A stretch of DNA of 64,000 bases, taken from Blastobasis lacticolella. Its lineage: Eukaryota > Arthropoda > Insecta > Lepidoptera > Blastobasidae. Shown one piece after another: positions 44,052 to 55,193 of this stretch. Every line of letters begins with the position of its first letter. The first letter of the stretch is position 1. The stretch lies in NCBI GenBank assembly GCA_905147135.1, contig LR990061.1, forward strand, positions 5,928,026-5,992,025, written 5' to 3'. The notes under the pieces are model-generated. The model did no database searches and was not told the DNA's origin. It was given only the letters and a program-made list of their open reading frames with translations. The translations under genes and the position numbers were made by a program.

Positions 44052-44206
44052 AACAAAGTCGCTTCCCGCCGTCTGTCCCTGTATATCTATGCATATTTTT
44101 TGCGGGTTCAATAATATATAGAGTAATGCAGGAGGAAGGTTTATAAGCAACAAAAGAGGGTAGACAAAGAAGGTGTACGCGAACGAAGTCGCCCCGGGTC
44201 CGCTAG
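44052..44206 (+). mobile_element. Helitron-like element (short)
   Basis: AAAGTCGCTTCCCGCCGTCT..GTCCCTGTATATC, GGAGGAAGGTTTATAAGC, and the terminus GCGAACGAAGTCGC..CCGGGTCCGCTAG|T. It abuts the SINE-A. Confidence 0.7.
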
Positions 44207-44574
44207 TACAATATATATTACCAACAACCTAATGTAACTACCTACACTCTCCCATACTATAGACTATAGTCTATGGAAAACAATGTACTCATCTTCCTGT
44301 TGTAAGACACGAAACAGTTGGAAAGTTTCGCAGTTCCTACGTGCCCGGTGGCTGTCCCATTCGCCAGACCTCGCGGCAATGAACCTGCGGATTCTGGAGA
44401 CACGTACGTAGACGGACATGGTCTAGACTACGTGTTCAGGTAATTTGGGAAACTACCGGATACATTTTAGTCTGACGGGCTCCTAGTTTTTTTTGTTTGT
44501 CGATGAATGAATGTCACGGGGTATCGAGGTTTTGTGCTTTTTTGTGTGTGCGTAGGATTATCAAAAGGGCATCT

Positions 44575-44856
44575 AGTGCGTCGCTGCTCGCTATCTGTCT
44601 CCCTATGTTTGTATGTATCTATGTAAGTCTAGTCTTGTAGATTTATTAAACTACGCAACGGATACGGTTTTCAAGAATATATAGACCTTTAAGAGGAAGG
44701 TTTATAAGCAAGACAAAAATATCTCCTTTATCTCCTGGTTGACTGGTAGATAAGGCTATTTTAGCTTTAAGGCCGCCTTTTTACTTTTTTGTACATGAAG
44801 ATTTAATTAAACAATAAAAATGGTAGGTATGGGTAAAGTCGCGCCGGGTCCACTAG
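44575..44856 (+). mobile_element. Helitron-like element carrying a LINE-tail insertion
   Basis: GCTCGCTATCTGTCTCCCTA, AAACTACGCAACGGATACGG, AAGAGGAAGGTTTATAAGC, then an interruption at about 44715-44825 by a LINE 3' tail (CTCCTGGTTGACTGGTAGAT, AAGGCCGCCTTTTT..AATAAAAATGG). It resumes with GGGTAAAGTCGCGCCGGGTC..CACTAG|T. Confidence 0.65.
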
Positions 44857-45343
44857 TAATATACCTAATCTAAATTTCGAATAAAATTACAGATTTCTGA
44901 GAGCTAACAGCCATATTTACTTAGCATTACGGGAGCAAGTCACCTGTACATTTTTACATTCATGTTTCGTAATATTATACAAAGTAAATATTTAAATACG
45001 ACGTGTTAAAACACCAACTTCGCTGACCTTGAAGGGAATTAGAATAATTTCAAAAGAAAGATATATATCAGACAAACAAGTAAAAAAATCCGCATTCAGG
45101 GGACTTGGGGCAAATTTTATACCTATTTAAGTAATTTTTAGGTTTTTATTTATAGGTAGTTTTAGTATGTAATTATATATTGTTTGTGTATTATAGTAAT
45201 AACTTATAAACTGTACTTGAATTAGCAAAAATTGCAAACAAGTAAAAAAACTCCAACTTGACACTTATTTCTTAAAGAAAGATACAAAATGTATGTACTA
45301 CCGACCATATTATCTGTTTAAATATTATTGTATTATAAAGATT
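44857..45343. other. AT-rich spacer
   Basis: Nothing recognised. Confidence 0.35.
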
Positions 45344-45596
45344 GGCGTGTGGTGTCCGGCAGAGTAGAATAGCACCAATCCCTTACATTCGTGGATGTCG
45401 TACAAGGCGACTAATGTTTTAGACAAGAGATCTAGTCTCCGTAGGCTGGAAAATGGGCAGCAGCGTTTTCCATTGTTATATTTATAGACTGCGATTTACA
45501 ACCCGCCTGCCAATCGTGGAGATTATAGCAATACCTTACCCTTTCGCGGGAGATAAGTCCTGCAGTGGACTTTTATGGGCTGTGATGATGATGATA
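45344..45596 (-). repeat. Repeat C copy
   Basis: GGCGTGTGGTGTCCGGCAGA..GTCGTACAAGGCGACTAATG..GGCTGTGATGATGATGAT; full length in inverse. Confidence 0.8.
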
Positions 45597-45724
45597 AAAA
45601 TCACTTCAGCCCCACCGTATCCCACTTTAACTATACAGGATGTAAATTAACGCATAGTTACTTTCGTATTTGCTGGTATAATGTTTGAAATGTTTACATA
45701 TGTTGCTAAATGTTCGTACCGGCA

Positions 45725-45930
45725 CCGTGGCTCAAGTTATCCGATGGACCCTTGATCAAAAGTGCTTTGTCTTGTAAAGTTTAGATTTAATGGTTTTCGT
45801 TTCATATAATTTACCGTGTTCCTATGAAAGCCTTAATCCTTGATTGACCCAAAAATGATCACTATAAAAGTTTATAGTGATCATTTTTGTATTTTAGCCG
45901 GTTCGATTCCCGGTTGTGGTGGCAAGCACA
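45725..45930 (+). repeat. tRNA-like promoter boxes split by a palindrome
   Basis: An A box-like GCACCGTGGCTCAAGTTATC (45722-45741) and a B box-like GGTTCGATTCCCGG (45900-45913) are separated by about 160 bp that includes the perfect palindrome at 45850-45889. It is too far apart for a tRNA gene. More likely a SINE relic with an insertion. Confidence 0.45.
45850..45889. repeat. Perfect 19-bp inverted repeat with a 2-base centre
   Basis: CAAAAATGATCACTATAAA, AG, then its exact inverse TTTATAGTGATCATTTTTG. Confidence 0.95.
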
Positions 45931-46206
45931 TTAAAAAAAATATTTGAAAGTTATTTGTTTCGTAATGAATTATTTTCGAATATTTCGTAATGAAAGAATG
46001 TTGAGTAAATTTTCCTATCTTCAGTATTTAGACTAATTCCCCTCCAAGACCTGTAAATATATCCTCTACTGTCTCGTAGAATTTCATTTCCAGTACATTT
46101 GACTCCCAGCCGTACCCAGTAGGTACGACCGGAAATAAAAGCTTATCTTGAACAATATGTAAACGACGAAAGAACTGAGTGTTGGGTTTTCTCCCAAGAA
46201 CAAAAG

Positions 46207-46330
46207 GATCCTGAAAAATATATTTTCCACATCTGGGTCCTGAAAAATAAATTTTTCTAGGGTTATTTATTTACCCACGTCCGGGTCCGGAAAAATACAT
46301 TTTTCTAGGTTCATTTATTAATCCACGTCT
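46207..46330. repeat. 48-bp tandem repeat, about 2.6 units
   Basis: CACATCTGGGTCCTGAAAAA / CACGTCCGGGTCCGGAAAAA each followed by TTTTTCTAGG and ATTTATT, with the CAC start at 46228, 46276 and 46324. Confidence 0.75.
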
Positions 46331-46639
46331 TCGAACCAGTGATATACACAGGCAATGTTTTGGTGCAAAACAAATTGACACTTATTTTTCTCGAGAATAT
46401 CTTTTGATGCCAACAATAAAGCTTTGGTTGAACTTAATGTTCGGGCACAAAGACGTAGATTCTACAAATCTTAGACAATATCTAGCTAAGCTGTATAAAC
46501 TGGCCATTTATACTAAATTCTTGGTTTTATTCACAGATTTGGAGCCCTTATAGCGGACGATTATGATGTATGTGGCATATTAGTGCATCTTTAATTCTCT
46601 GTAACTGTGTCTGTCTGTGTCTGTGTTGTGTTCTCTGTA

Positions 46640-46706
46640 ATTGTCAATAACTTTCCATCAGGTGACCCGCTTGCCTGTTTGTCTGCCGTATAACATAAAA
46701 AAAAAA
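46640..46706 (+). repeat. Repeat D 3' end with poly-A
   Basis: ATAACTTTCCATCAGGTGAC..CCGCTTGCCTGTTTGTCTGC, then CGTATAACATA and A8. Confidence 0.7.
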
Positions 46707-46872
46707 CGAAGTCGCTTCCCGCCGTCTGTCCCTATGTATCTATGTACGCTTAGATCTTTTAAACTACGCAATGGATTTTAATACGGTTTTCAAGAGGAAG
46801 GGTCATCAGCAAGAAAAGGGTAGGCAGAGGCAAACTAGGTGTCCGCGAACGAAGTCGCGCCGGGTCCACTAG
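46707..46872 (+). mobile_element. Helitron-like element
   Basis: GAAGTCGCTTCCCGCCGTCT, GATCTTTTAAACTACGCAAT, AAAAGGGTAGGCAGAGGC, CCGCGAACGAAGTCGCGCCG..GTCCACTAG|T. It directly follows the poly-A of the repeat D end. Confidence 0.72.
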
Positions 46873-47030
46873 TATGCAATAAAATAAAACTGACTGAATG
46901 TAATAAAATCGTAGATTAATTATACTATTAATTTAGCCAATAACTGTCTCAGAGATTTATGCACCGATTTTTTCATAATTATCGTTTCGTTGCGTCCATT
47001 TGTAATGTTTATATCTTACTTTATTTCTAG

Positions 47031-47291
47031 ATACAAAGAAGACGTTTAAATATGTATAATGAATTACAACATTATACAAATATTCCAAATAAAAAACCCT
47101 TCACATCCTACAAACTGTACGAGTATTTGCTGCGACCCTTACTTAATAGTATTCCGTTACAATTTCCTCTTCGGAGCTTATACGATTTGAAGGGCATTGT
47201 TAAGCTGACCGAGTACGGACTCTTTGGAAGGGACCCCACGGGTACTCTACACAGGTACGGATTAAGGGACGAATGGTTTCAGGTCACTTAG
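47031..47291 (+). CDS. Unidentified exon-like open frame (possible 3' terminal exon)
   Basis: A good acceptor, CTTTATTTCTAG, ends at 47030. The frame then runs IQRRRLNMYNELQHYTN, through PLRSLYDLKGIVKLTEYGLF and GRDPTGTLHRYGLRDEWF, to TAG at 47289-47291. Composition is globular and charged with no low complexity, no signal peptide and no membrane segment. I do not recognise the family. No matching upstream exon was found on the plus strand and no AATAAA lies close downstream, so it could also be a processed or TE-derived relic. Confidence 0.35.
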   Translation: MQRRRLNMYNELQHYTNIPNKKPFTSYKLYEYLLRPLLNSIPLQFPLRSLYDLKGIVKLTEYGLFGRDPTGTLHRYGLRDEWFQVT

Positions 47292-47454
47292 GCAGCGTAC
47301 GAGTGGTATGATATCCCTACTTAGGAATTTTTTTAGTAATTGGACTAGCCGGTACGTATTAAGGGGCTAACGGTTGCAAGTTACCGGGTCATTTAGGCAG
47401 CGTATGAGTTGTATCTCTAGTACCTAGGTATTTTTGAATAAATAGACTAGCCAG

Positions 47455-47675
47455 GCATTTGACCGCCATCTCACCTGGTGGTAAGTGACGTTGCGGCCGA
47501 TGATGTAACATGCCTGTCTAGGAACACCCTGTTTACGCCTTGAAGGCGTGAAGATTATAATACCATCTCACCTGGTGGTAAGTGACGATGCGGCCGATGA
47601 TGTAACATTCCTATCTAGGAACACCCTATTTACTGTAAGCCTTGAAGGCGTCTAGATTATAATGATAAGTGAACA
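47455..47675 (-). repeat. LINE C-terminal/3' fragment, internally duplicated
   Basis: ATCTCACCTGGTGGTAAGTG..GCGGCCGATGATGTAACATG..GCCTTGAAGGCGT occurs twice, about 105 bp apart. Related to 5160-5290. Confidence 0.7.
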
Positions 47676-47710
47676 CACTCACCAAATGCATTTCATTTTA
47701 GCCGTACGCA

Positions 47711-47959
47711 TTCATCATCATCACAGCCCAAAACAGTTCACTGCAGGACTTATTGCCTCTTCCTCGCCATAATCTCCACGCTTGGCAGGCAGGTTGGAGA
47801 TCGAAGTGTTGTAAATATAACAATGGAAAACTCTGCTGTCCATTTTCCAGTCTACGGAGACACTAGAGCTTTTGCCTCGAAAACATTAGTCGCCTTATAC
47901 GACACCCACGAGTGTAAGGGGTTGGTGCTATTCCACTCTGTCGGACACCACACGGCCAA
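47711..47959 (+). repeat. Repeat C copy
   Basis: ATCATCATCACAGCCC, a short deletion around GGCCTCTTCCTCGCCATAATC, then the complete right half to CACACGGCC. Confidence 0.8.
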
Positions 47960-48017
47960 ACGCATTTTAAAGGTAGAACTAAAGCGGCTCGTGCCTTATG
48001 CTCGTGGCTAGCAAATT

Positions 48018-48230
48018 ACGACCTGAGTGGTTCAATGGTCAACATGCCGGTCTGCCACGCAAGAGGTCCCGGGTTCGATTCCTAGCCGGGCAGAAATTGA
48101 AATGATGAATTATAATTTCTGTTACGGGTCTGGGTGTTCTATGTGTAATAAGTATGTATTTAAAAAGTATTTAAGTAGTATATCACTTATCTCGCACCCG
48201 CAGCTATTTATTATTTATTTTATTATTTAA
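48018..48230 (+). mobile_element. SINE-A with intact promoter boxes, 3' part lost
   Basis: ACGACCTGAGTGGTTCAATG, GTCAACATGCCGGTCTGCC, B box GGGTTCGATTCC, the AATTGAAATGATGAATTATA body and the GTATTTAAAAAGTATTTAAG block. It ends at CGCACCCGCAG and a TATTTATTATTT tail instead of the TTTGGGGCTAG end. Confidence 0.85.
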
Positions 48231-48724
48231 TAGAAGTTTCCGCGGGATACTTTTAACACAGATAATTAGGTTATAACCATCGAAATAACATGTAGTACCT
48301 ACCTACGTTTTGTTCTGGTATTTCGGCTACAACAATTCAAAATTGCATCAAAATCCGTTCATTGGTTTTAAATCATCCCCAGACTCTTACGTGTTACTAA
48401 TACGTATTCATACCTACATCCATGCTTGTAAGAAAAGTCGCATTGTTAGTACAATAATATTAGGTAGACCGTACGCAGTCACGTAGCCCAGGGACACTTT
48501 TGGTCAGTGCGATGCTAATGGCACTTTGTTGTATTCCTTTGTGTTTATCAGATTGTGTTCTTACAACAAAATGTAATTACAACAGTTGTGTGAACGTAGC
48601 TATTTAGATAGATTATTTAGAAAGATTCAGAATTGAGATTAGATAGATTTCAAGTGGAGTAGGGCATGGCTGGTATCGGATTTCAATTCGTACGGGATAT
48701 CTCGAATATCGATACCGCAGCCAA

Positions 48725-48784
48725 ACGCTACTATTTTTAAATAGTATTGCGTTCCTGCCAGTGAGTAAGATCTCCAATGCTCGA
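48725..48784 (+). repeat. Repeat D, 5' end fragment
   Basis: AAATAGTATTGCGTTCCTGC..CAGTGAGTAAGATCTCC matches the start of 13253-13502; cut off at GCTC. Confidence 0.6.
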
Positions 48785-49046
48785 TCAGTTTCGATGAAAT
48801 GCCGTGGCCTGTTTCTGTGTTACGCTAAACCAGGACAGATTAAGTTGTATTTCGGCGCAGTATAAGGTGAAGCTACATGAAACTACATGTAATAGGTTCT
48901 TAGTACTGATTTCGTGCACCTCATCGGGTAGTAGTTGGTGTTCACCCAGATGGATGCTACGTTTGCGCATCAGGGCCTCACATTTGCAGATCAGGTGGAG
49001 AGGCGTTTCATCCTCCTCCTTACAGAATCTACAGTCCTTTGTATGA
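48785..49046 (-). pseudogene. LINE pol C-terminus (RNase H type)
   Basis: The minus strand encodes KDCRFCKEEDETPLHLICKC and EALMRKRSIHLGEHQLLPDE. CxxC..H..C is the zinc-knuckle-like segment downstream of RNase H in Jockey/I-type pol proteins (usual form CRxCxxExETxxHxxCxC). No upstream RT remains. Confidence 0.75.
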
Positions 49047-49889
49047 AACTACCATACAAACATAACAAGCTTACCCACATTAAGCTTACCTACAGATAAT
49101 ACCATATAAGAAAAAGTTGTCCACCGACCCAAAAAAACTTCCAGCAAGACCGTGTTTCCGCTTACATTCCCTTTGATACATCTCACGGAGCGAAGATCAC
49201 AAGAAAAGCGCTGAAGGCTCTACAATAACAACGGTATCGCTTAGAGTTGCATTGTTATCTCACAAAAAAGGCTGCGTAGTTTTTTCCTGAAGATTTAGGG
49301 TACTGTATGTTAAAAACGTAAGGTGAAAATGTAACCCTTTTTAACTGTCCACTCTAACTCCGCTGTTGCGCTGTAGGAAACTGTAGTAAAATGCATTAGT
49401 CGGAGAGTGATCGAAAGAATAGGGATGGCGACTGAATAACTATGAACAAAATATGGAAATAGCTATAATGAAAATAATAAAACCTGAAAACGAAATTAAA
49501 ATCGGTTAAAAAACGTAAGGCGTATATGATCTTAAAGATTATCGTGCCTATATTATCATATCTATGTCTGTCTCCTTCTCACAAAACTGAGTTTACGTGT
49601 ATTTTAAATGGCGATACTCAATCGTGACTATCGCCCGCTCTGTCTAATTAGGAATTTCAAACGGTAATATCTCGCTTGTTTTTGACGATATTCAAAAACT
49701 AATTATACATTTATATTTGTCAAGTAAAACGCTATCAAATAAAATTTAAGTTAGTCGATATATACAGCGAAATCTGCGCAATGTTTGGAGTACTGCGCCG
49801 ATCTACGAGCGCTGGCCGAACGTTACCGCCGTGGTCCACTCTTCCACTCTGCGACTGTCATTAATTTGAATCATGGCTAGACTCGCTGG
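49047..49889. other. Spacer
   Basis: AT-rich; nothing recognised. Confidence 0.35.
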
Positions 49890-49970
49890 ACTCCTGCAAG
49901 GCCAGAGTGAATAGCCTGTTCGTAGACAAGCATGTTCCATCGTCGGCCGCAACGCCACTTATCATCAGTA
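49890..49970 (+). repeat. LINE C-terminal/3' fragment
   Basis: AAGGCCAGAGTGAATAGCCT..GACAAGCATGTTCCATCGTC, the inverse of 5215-5260. Confidence 0.6.
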
Positions 49971-50789
49971 TGCTAATAACTTAATGCTGTTACCACCAAT
50001 TCTCTGAATTCAATTATTGAAATTGTTACTTTTGCGATCCCGTATCATCGATTTCATGGGTTCCGTTACTAACAAAGTTCCATTGGAATAAACTGAAACT
50101 TGTACATCGATCATACATAATTGCAAAAGTACCAATTTCATTCATTGAAATCAGATAATTGGTGAAATGCTTGCCTGACAAACGAGAAGAACAAGACTTC
50201 GAATTACTAACAACATATTGTTCTGACAACAAACTTGTTGTATACGAATAACAGTGTTATAATGCCTATTATGTGAAATGGTTCTGTCTGATAGACCGAC
50301 TAGTACTTGCCGGTTTTTATATCACCTCCATGTTTTCCTTAGCCATCAACGTTGGTAATCTGGATGGAACAAATAGCATTTTCATGATCCTTCGTTAGGC
50401 GTTTATTAGGCGAGATCTTGTAGTAATAAGAAACGCTAGGATAAAATACTTTTTCTTTTTTGCTGCCATATGCTTTGCTTAGTTCTAGTTTGTAGGGTAA
50501 GGTAGTCTAATAATCGGAATACAGTATGCAGAAATTGGCGATTTTTGTCTTTACCTATGAAATATCTAAGTACTTGCCTTTTTCGCCTATTTACTTATAA
50601 ACGTACGAGTGAACCGAAAGAAATATTTTTTTATCTGGTAGTAAGAGAAGGCATCAAAAGGAGATAGATAAGTGATAGGTGGAATGTGTGAATAACCTCG
50701 ATCGACTGAGATTTTCCCAAAACCTTTCCTATTAGGAAAACCTTATGTGATTGTGATTAGTAGCATAATAATGGGAGGTTATCACTTAC
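49971..50789. other. Spacer
   Basis: AT-rich; nothing recognised. Confidence 0.35.
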
Positions 50790-51189
50790 AGAACGTGGTA
50801 TACGACTCGTTAGCGAAAGGTACCGGGTTCGAATCCCACTGCGGTATTGTTCCAATACTCTTTTCTAAGTAAAGTTTAAAAAAAAATATTTTGTATATAT
50901 ATTTATTGATTAAAACAACAGTAAAGTAACATTTTGTAACAAGCTTATATATGTACATAAGCTTGTTACAAATTGTTACTTTACAAAGATATCATAGAAT
51001 GCTAACCAATGCTCTTACGGTGAGAGAAAACATCGTGATGATACCTGCACATTCAGGCGTAACTATTATTCTATCTGGTCAGGTTCCCCTGGTAGCAGGG
51101 TCACGAAGGTCAGATTGCAGGTGCCCCACTGTATTAATCTGATCTTCATCACGATATTTTCCCTCACCGTACAAGCATCGGTTAGACGT
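50790..51189 (+). mobile_element. SINE-B with a hairpin insert and an inverted partial copy
   Basis: tRNA-like head (ACGACTCGTTAGCGAAAGGT, ACCGGGTTCGAATCCC) at 50790-50850, a 28-bp-stem hairpin at 50921-50984, and the body from CTAACCAATGCTCTTACGG to TCTGGTCAGGTTCCCCTGG. An inverted start-of-body piece ends the block at 51146-51189 (ATTTTCCCTCACCGTACAAG). Confidence 0.75.
50921..50984. repeat. 28-bp inverted repeat with 8-base loop
   Basis: Arms 50921-50948 and 50957-50984 begin GTAAAGTAACATTTTGTAAC and end with the inverse; one mismatch. Confidence 0.9.
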
Positions 51190-51829
51190 GACACAATAGT
51201 AATATAGTGATATTAACTCAAACACACAATGAACCTTGACGAGCGTTAAACCATTACAACTTTACTACCAAGCATAATAGTGAACTGAATACACCATTAA
51301 TAATGTCGACAGCAGCATCTTGGCTCATAACTCTTCCTCGTTAGCATACTGCTTAAGTTATTAAGGCCGTAACTTCGCAAATACCGAACTTGTAGCCACC
51401 TGAGATTATTGCTAAAATTACATGTAGGTAGGAAAACACAGAATATATAACATTTTCTGTGTTCTATGTATAAGAATATCGGTCTTGACGGTAGATAGTA
51501 GGTGTTATTCAGTAGGTATATGAAGTTCGACTTTTTTTATGCTACCTGTGATGCCCACCATGATGGTAAGTGGTAACTATCGCTCATAACATCTACAATT
51601 TATAAGTTTAGATTGCAGGTAACAGAAATGTAGAACTGTGAGGACTAAGGTGAAATGATTCATGCCTGTAATTTCGCTGGAACATAACAATGCAAGCATT
51701 GTTGATTGGTGACAGAAATAGATAAGGCGTTGGTACTCACTCAGGCGGACTCCTGAGGCTTGGCAGAGTCGAGTCTGATAGAATCGACTATATACTATAT
51801 CTTCGCGCATAACTTCAGAACGGATAACC
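51190..51829. other. Spacer with an inverted retroposon end
   Basis: 51541-51650 (GCCCACCATGATGGTAAGTG..AACTATCGCTCATAACATC) is the inverse of the 24600-type end. Otherwise unrecognised. Confidence 0.4.
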
Positions 51830-51932
51830 TATTTGCTTTGGTTTTTAATTGGCAGGACAAAGTTTGTATGAAAGAAGAAGGATAGGTAGGGGTAGGGTCG
51901 GGTAGGGTAAGGTTGTTGCACCGGGCGGCTAG
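51830..51932 (+). mobile_element. Helitron-like 3' end
   Basis: AGAACGGATAACCTATTTGC, GGATAGGTAGGGGTAGGG, then a GTTGTTGCACCGGGCGGCTAG|T terminus. Confidence 0.55.
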
Positions 51933-52009
51933 TAATTTAATAAAGTTCCAATGGGAAGGAGACGAAAATATATAGAAAATAAATTCGCAACCGCAAACTG
52001 GCAGGTGGC

Positions 52010-52264
52010 TGTGTGGTGTCCGGCAGAGTAGAATAGCACTAACCCCTTACACTCATGGGTGTCGTACAAGGCGACTAATGTTTCCGAGGCATAAGATCAA
52101 GAGTCTCCGTAGTCTGGAAAATGGGCAGCAGCATTTTCCATAGTTATATTTAAACACTGCGATCTCCAACCCGCCTGCCATGCGTGGAGATTATGGCAAT
52201 AACCTCCCCTTTCGTGGGAGAGGCCTTAAGTCATGCAGTGGACTGTTACGGGCTGTGATGATGA
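52010..52264 (-). repeat. Repeat C copy
   Basis: TGTGTGGTGTCCGGCAGAGT through ATAACCTCCCCTTTCGTGGG to GGGCTGTGATGATGA; full length in inverse. Confidence 0.82.
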
Positions 52265-52737
52265 AACTGGCAGGCAAAAGAAAAGAATTCAATATAAAAG
52301 AAACGCTTTCAAATAACCCAATTCAATTCAATCGATTAACCTCGATCAATCATATAATATTAAGCGGTTTTGACATTCAATTTACTTTAACTGATCCACT
52401 TGTACCCATATCTCGTATGCCCATTTCTTCGGTGTCCAATATGAATTGGATATGAACAGAGTTTCATTTAAAACGAGATCCCTTTGACCTAGTTTTTGAC
52501 AATAAACAGGGAAATTATGTTCATTTAGGTAATATTCAATTAGTATCACAAAGAAGGGTCCTTGCTTTCGAATTAGGATTTGCGAGGGACAACTTGTTAC
52601 ATTGCGAAAGTCCTTTTAAAGAGATTTCTCGCGGATCGTCAGATACAGCCACAGAGCCCTTCAAAATGAAAATGGGATAGGAGAGAAAGTAAATAAACCT
52701 TTATAATGGGTACGGTCAAGGAAACGAACGCGTTGCC
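52265..52737. other. Spacer
   Basis: Nothing recognised. Confidence 0.35.
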
Positions 52738-52850
52738 TGCGAGTTTGTTCCCTGATCATTCAAGGCTAGAGTGAATGGGCTGTTCCTAGACAGGTATGCT
52801 ACATCATCGGCCGCACTGTCACTTACCACCACGTGAGATGACGGTTAAAT
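52738..52850 (+). repeat. LINE C-terminal/3' fragment
   Basis: CGAGTTTGTTCCCTGATCAT..CAGGTATGCTACATCATCGG; inverse of the 25838 and 47565 fragments. Confidence 0.65.
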
Positions 52851-53798
52851 TTCTAAGTAGTCTACTTATAAAAAAAGAAGGTCTATTGGTTTTTTTATTT
52901 TGTTCTATTTTTTAATCACTCGCCTCGATCCTCGATCGATAAGTTAAGGAAAATCAGCAGAATGCACATAGAAATGTACGTTTAGAAGCGGTTGAACTAA
53001 CAAATAACTCTAACGGTTACCGTATTGATGGCTATTTTCGAGCTGAATAAAAGTAATTAAGGCGCTAGTTCCAAATATTAGTCCGTTCTGGGTTATGTAC
53101 TAAACATATCACAGTAATAAGTATTTTTTTCTGTTCTACCCACATTTAATGATCAGAACTAAATCCACGGTGTTATACCGCCAGTGCAAAGTCACATCGT
53201 GCGCATGTATGTATGACGGCCAAATCAAAAGCAAGCAGATGGAGTGCATTGCATTTTATTCAACATAACAACTAATCATGGCACCAAGGGGAAATATTGA
53301 TTGGAAATGCTAAAAAACATAAGTTTCACCAGTAATACATGATATTTGTTATACTTTACGGAAAAAAGATACTCCATCCTTGTTTTTGGTTGCTGTTTAT
53401 CGGAATTAGTGCGTGTGTTTCCTAAGCAACTCGGCCTTCTTAGATTGTAAAGTAACGACCATTGGTATATATGGCCGAAACGTCACTGAGACTACATTGG
53501 AGCTCCATTTTGTACAATGAACCGGTCTATATATAGAAGTCTTTGATAATGCATCAAATAATCGAATTTTTCATACTGAAAACCTAATTGAAGATCGTTC
53601 GGATTAAATCGGAATAGGCGAGCGATAAAAAATAGGGCCCCTGGTTTTTGGCAAGACACCAGCTAAAGGGTTATAACCATGATAAGGAACGCTTTAGCCG
53701 TTCTGTTAATTGTGATGTAAAACATAAGTTCTTATGATTAAGCTTTTGCCACGACTTTTACCCCTTGCTGCGTAGATGGGTGAAAGAAGATGAGCGGC
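52851..53798. other. Spacer
   Basis: AT-rich; no element recognised. Confidence 0.35.
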
Positions 53799-53801
53799 TA
53801 A

Positions 53802-53913
53802 GGCGCTGTCTTAATTGGCAACGGTCGTGCGACCATGGTAGTACGACGGACGTCATCCGACCAATAGGAGACCTCAAAGCCGGCCGTCGCACGGCGCCAA
53901 TTAGGACAGCGCC
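53802..53913. mobile_element. MITE with GGCGCTGTCCTAATTGGC ends and TAA duplication
   Basis: GGCGCTGTCTTAATTGGC at the left and GCCAATTAGGACAGCGCC at the right, flanked by TAA (53799-53801 and 53914-53916). The interior CGGTCGTGCGACCATGGTAG is itself palindromic. A 3-bp TWA duplication fits PIF/Harbinger-type elements. Confidence 0.8.
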
Positions 53914-53916
53914 TAA

Positions 53917-54957
53917 TACACTTACCAATTTAATATTTTTGCTTTAGCAACAGTAGCCGTTGGGGAGTTTTTTATGTTGTTATTTAAATTGTTATATCTT
54001 TTAATTGTGTTGACTTAAATTGTTGACTACAGCTTTCAGGCGGTAAGAGGGGTGAAAAACTTAAAAAAATGAGTTCTTGCTAACCGCAATATTGCTCAAA
54101 AATGTGCTCAACTCAAGGTAAACTATTTTTAATTCAAAAGCTTTCACAGCCACCGTCAGTTTAGCTAAACATTTATACATTTTGCTAAAAACAGCCATAT
54201 TTTATTGCAATTTCTATACTCACGTTCCTTCATTACTCTATTCTAGAGTTCCGTTTTTACCCTTGGAGGTATGGAACCCTAAAACAGGCACCTCATAAAT
54301 CAACCTAACTTAGTTACTCAGTAGAGGTGATTACTAGCTCTATAAATTACAACCCAAGATATTGACTCAAATATTTGAATCCAACAAGAAACTTGGTTCC
54401 GAAACTATAACGCTCGGAACTTTGATAGGCAAAAGCTTAACTATGAAATCACTACAATAAACTTTTCAATAAAGTTTGACACTAGGACTAGCAAGTAATA
54501 GAACTATTTGTTACTTCAGACGAAGTTAGTGCTTCTGACGTAGGATATAGGTTGCAATCTCGGATGAAATATACAGTATGTTATATGACTTTCCTAATCC
54601 CTCTCACAATACGTAGGGGTCAGTTATCTGCAAAGTAAACAAGTTCTAATGAAAAATATTTTTTCATAGCAAGCTTTTATCGCGCGTTCTCCATGATCAG
54701 TCAGAGTATTGGTCAAGACTAATCTAATGAGCCAAAACTCGTTGTGTTTACCGTAGTTTAGGTGTTCCTATAGCCACCTTCTGTCTCCGTAATCAGATCT
54801 CGGTGGTATCATATTGCATTGTCACCGAACTTACATGAGCGCGCAAAATTTCAGCTCAATCGGAAACCGGGAAATAGGTCAAATTTAACTCGCAACATTG
54901 TATTACGAACAGACATGGGGACATGTGAAACTAAATAAAATCTTGTAAACTAGTATT
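53917..54957. other. Spacer
   Basis: No repeat partner recognised. Confidence 0.35.
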
Positions 54958-55193
54958 CGTCATCACAACCCAAGTCAGTCCACTGCAGAACTTAGGGTCT
55001 CTCCCACGAAAGGGGAGATTATTGCCATAATCTCCACGCTCGGCAGGCGTGTTAGAGATCGCAGTGTTATAAATAAAACAATGGAAAACTCAGCTCTAGA
55101 TCTTTAGCTTCGAAATCATTAGTCGCCTTGTGCGAAACCCACGAGTGTAAAGGGTTGGTGCTATTCTACTCTGGCGGACAATACACGGCTAAA
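54958..55193 (+). repeat. Repeat C copy, internally deleted
   Basis: CATCACAACCCAAGTCAGTC, CCACGCTCGGCAGGCG, a deletion after AATGGAAAACTCAG, then GCCTTGTGCGAAACCCACG to the CGG end. Confidence 0.78.

Noticed and set aside
48018..48095. Possible tRNA gene from strong A and B boxes
   Set aside because: Head of SINE-A; the same body follows in all copies, and no cloverleaf closes.
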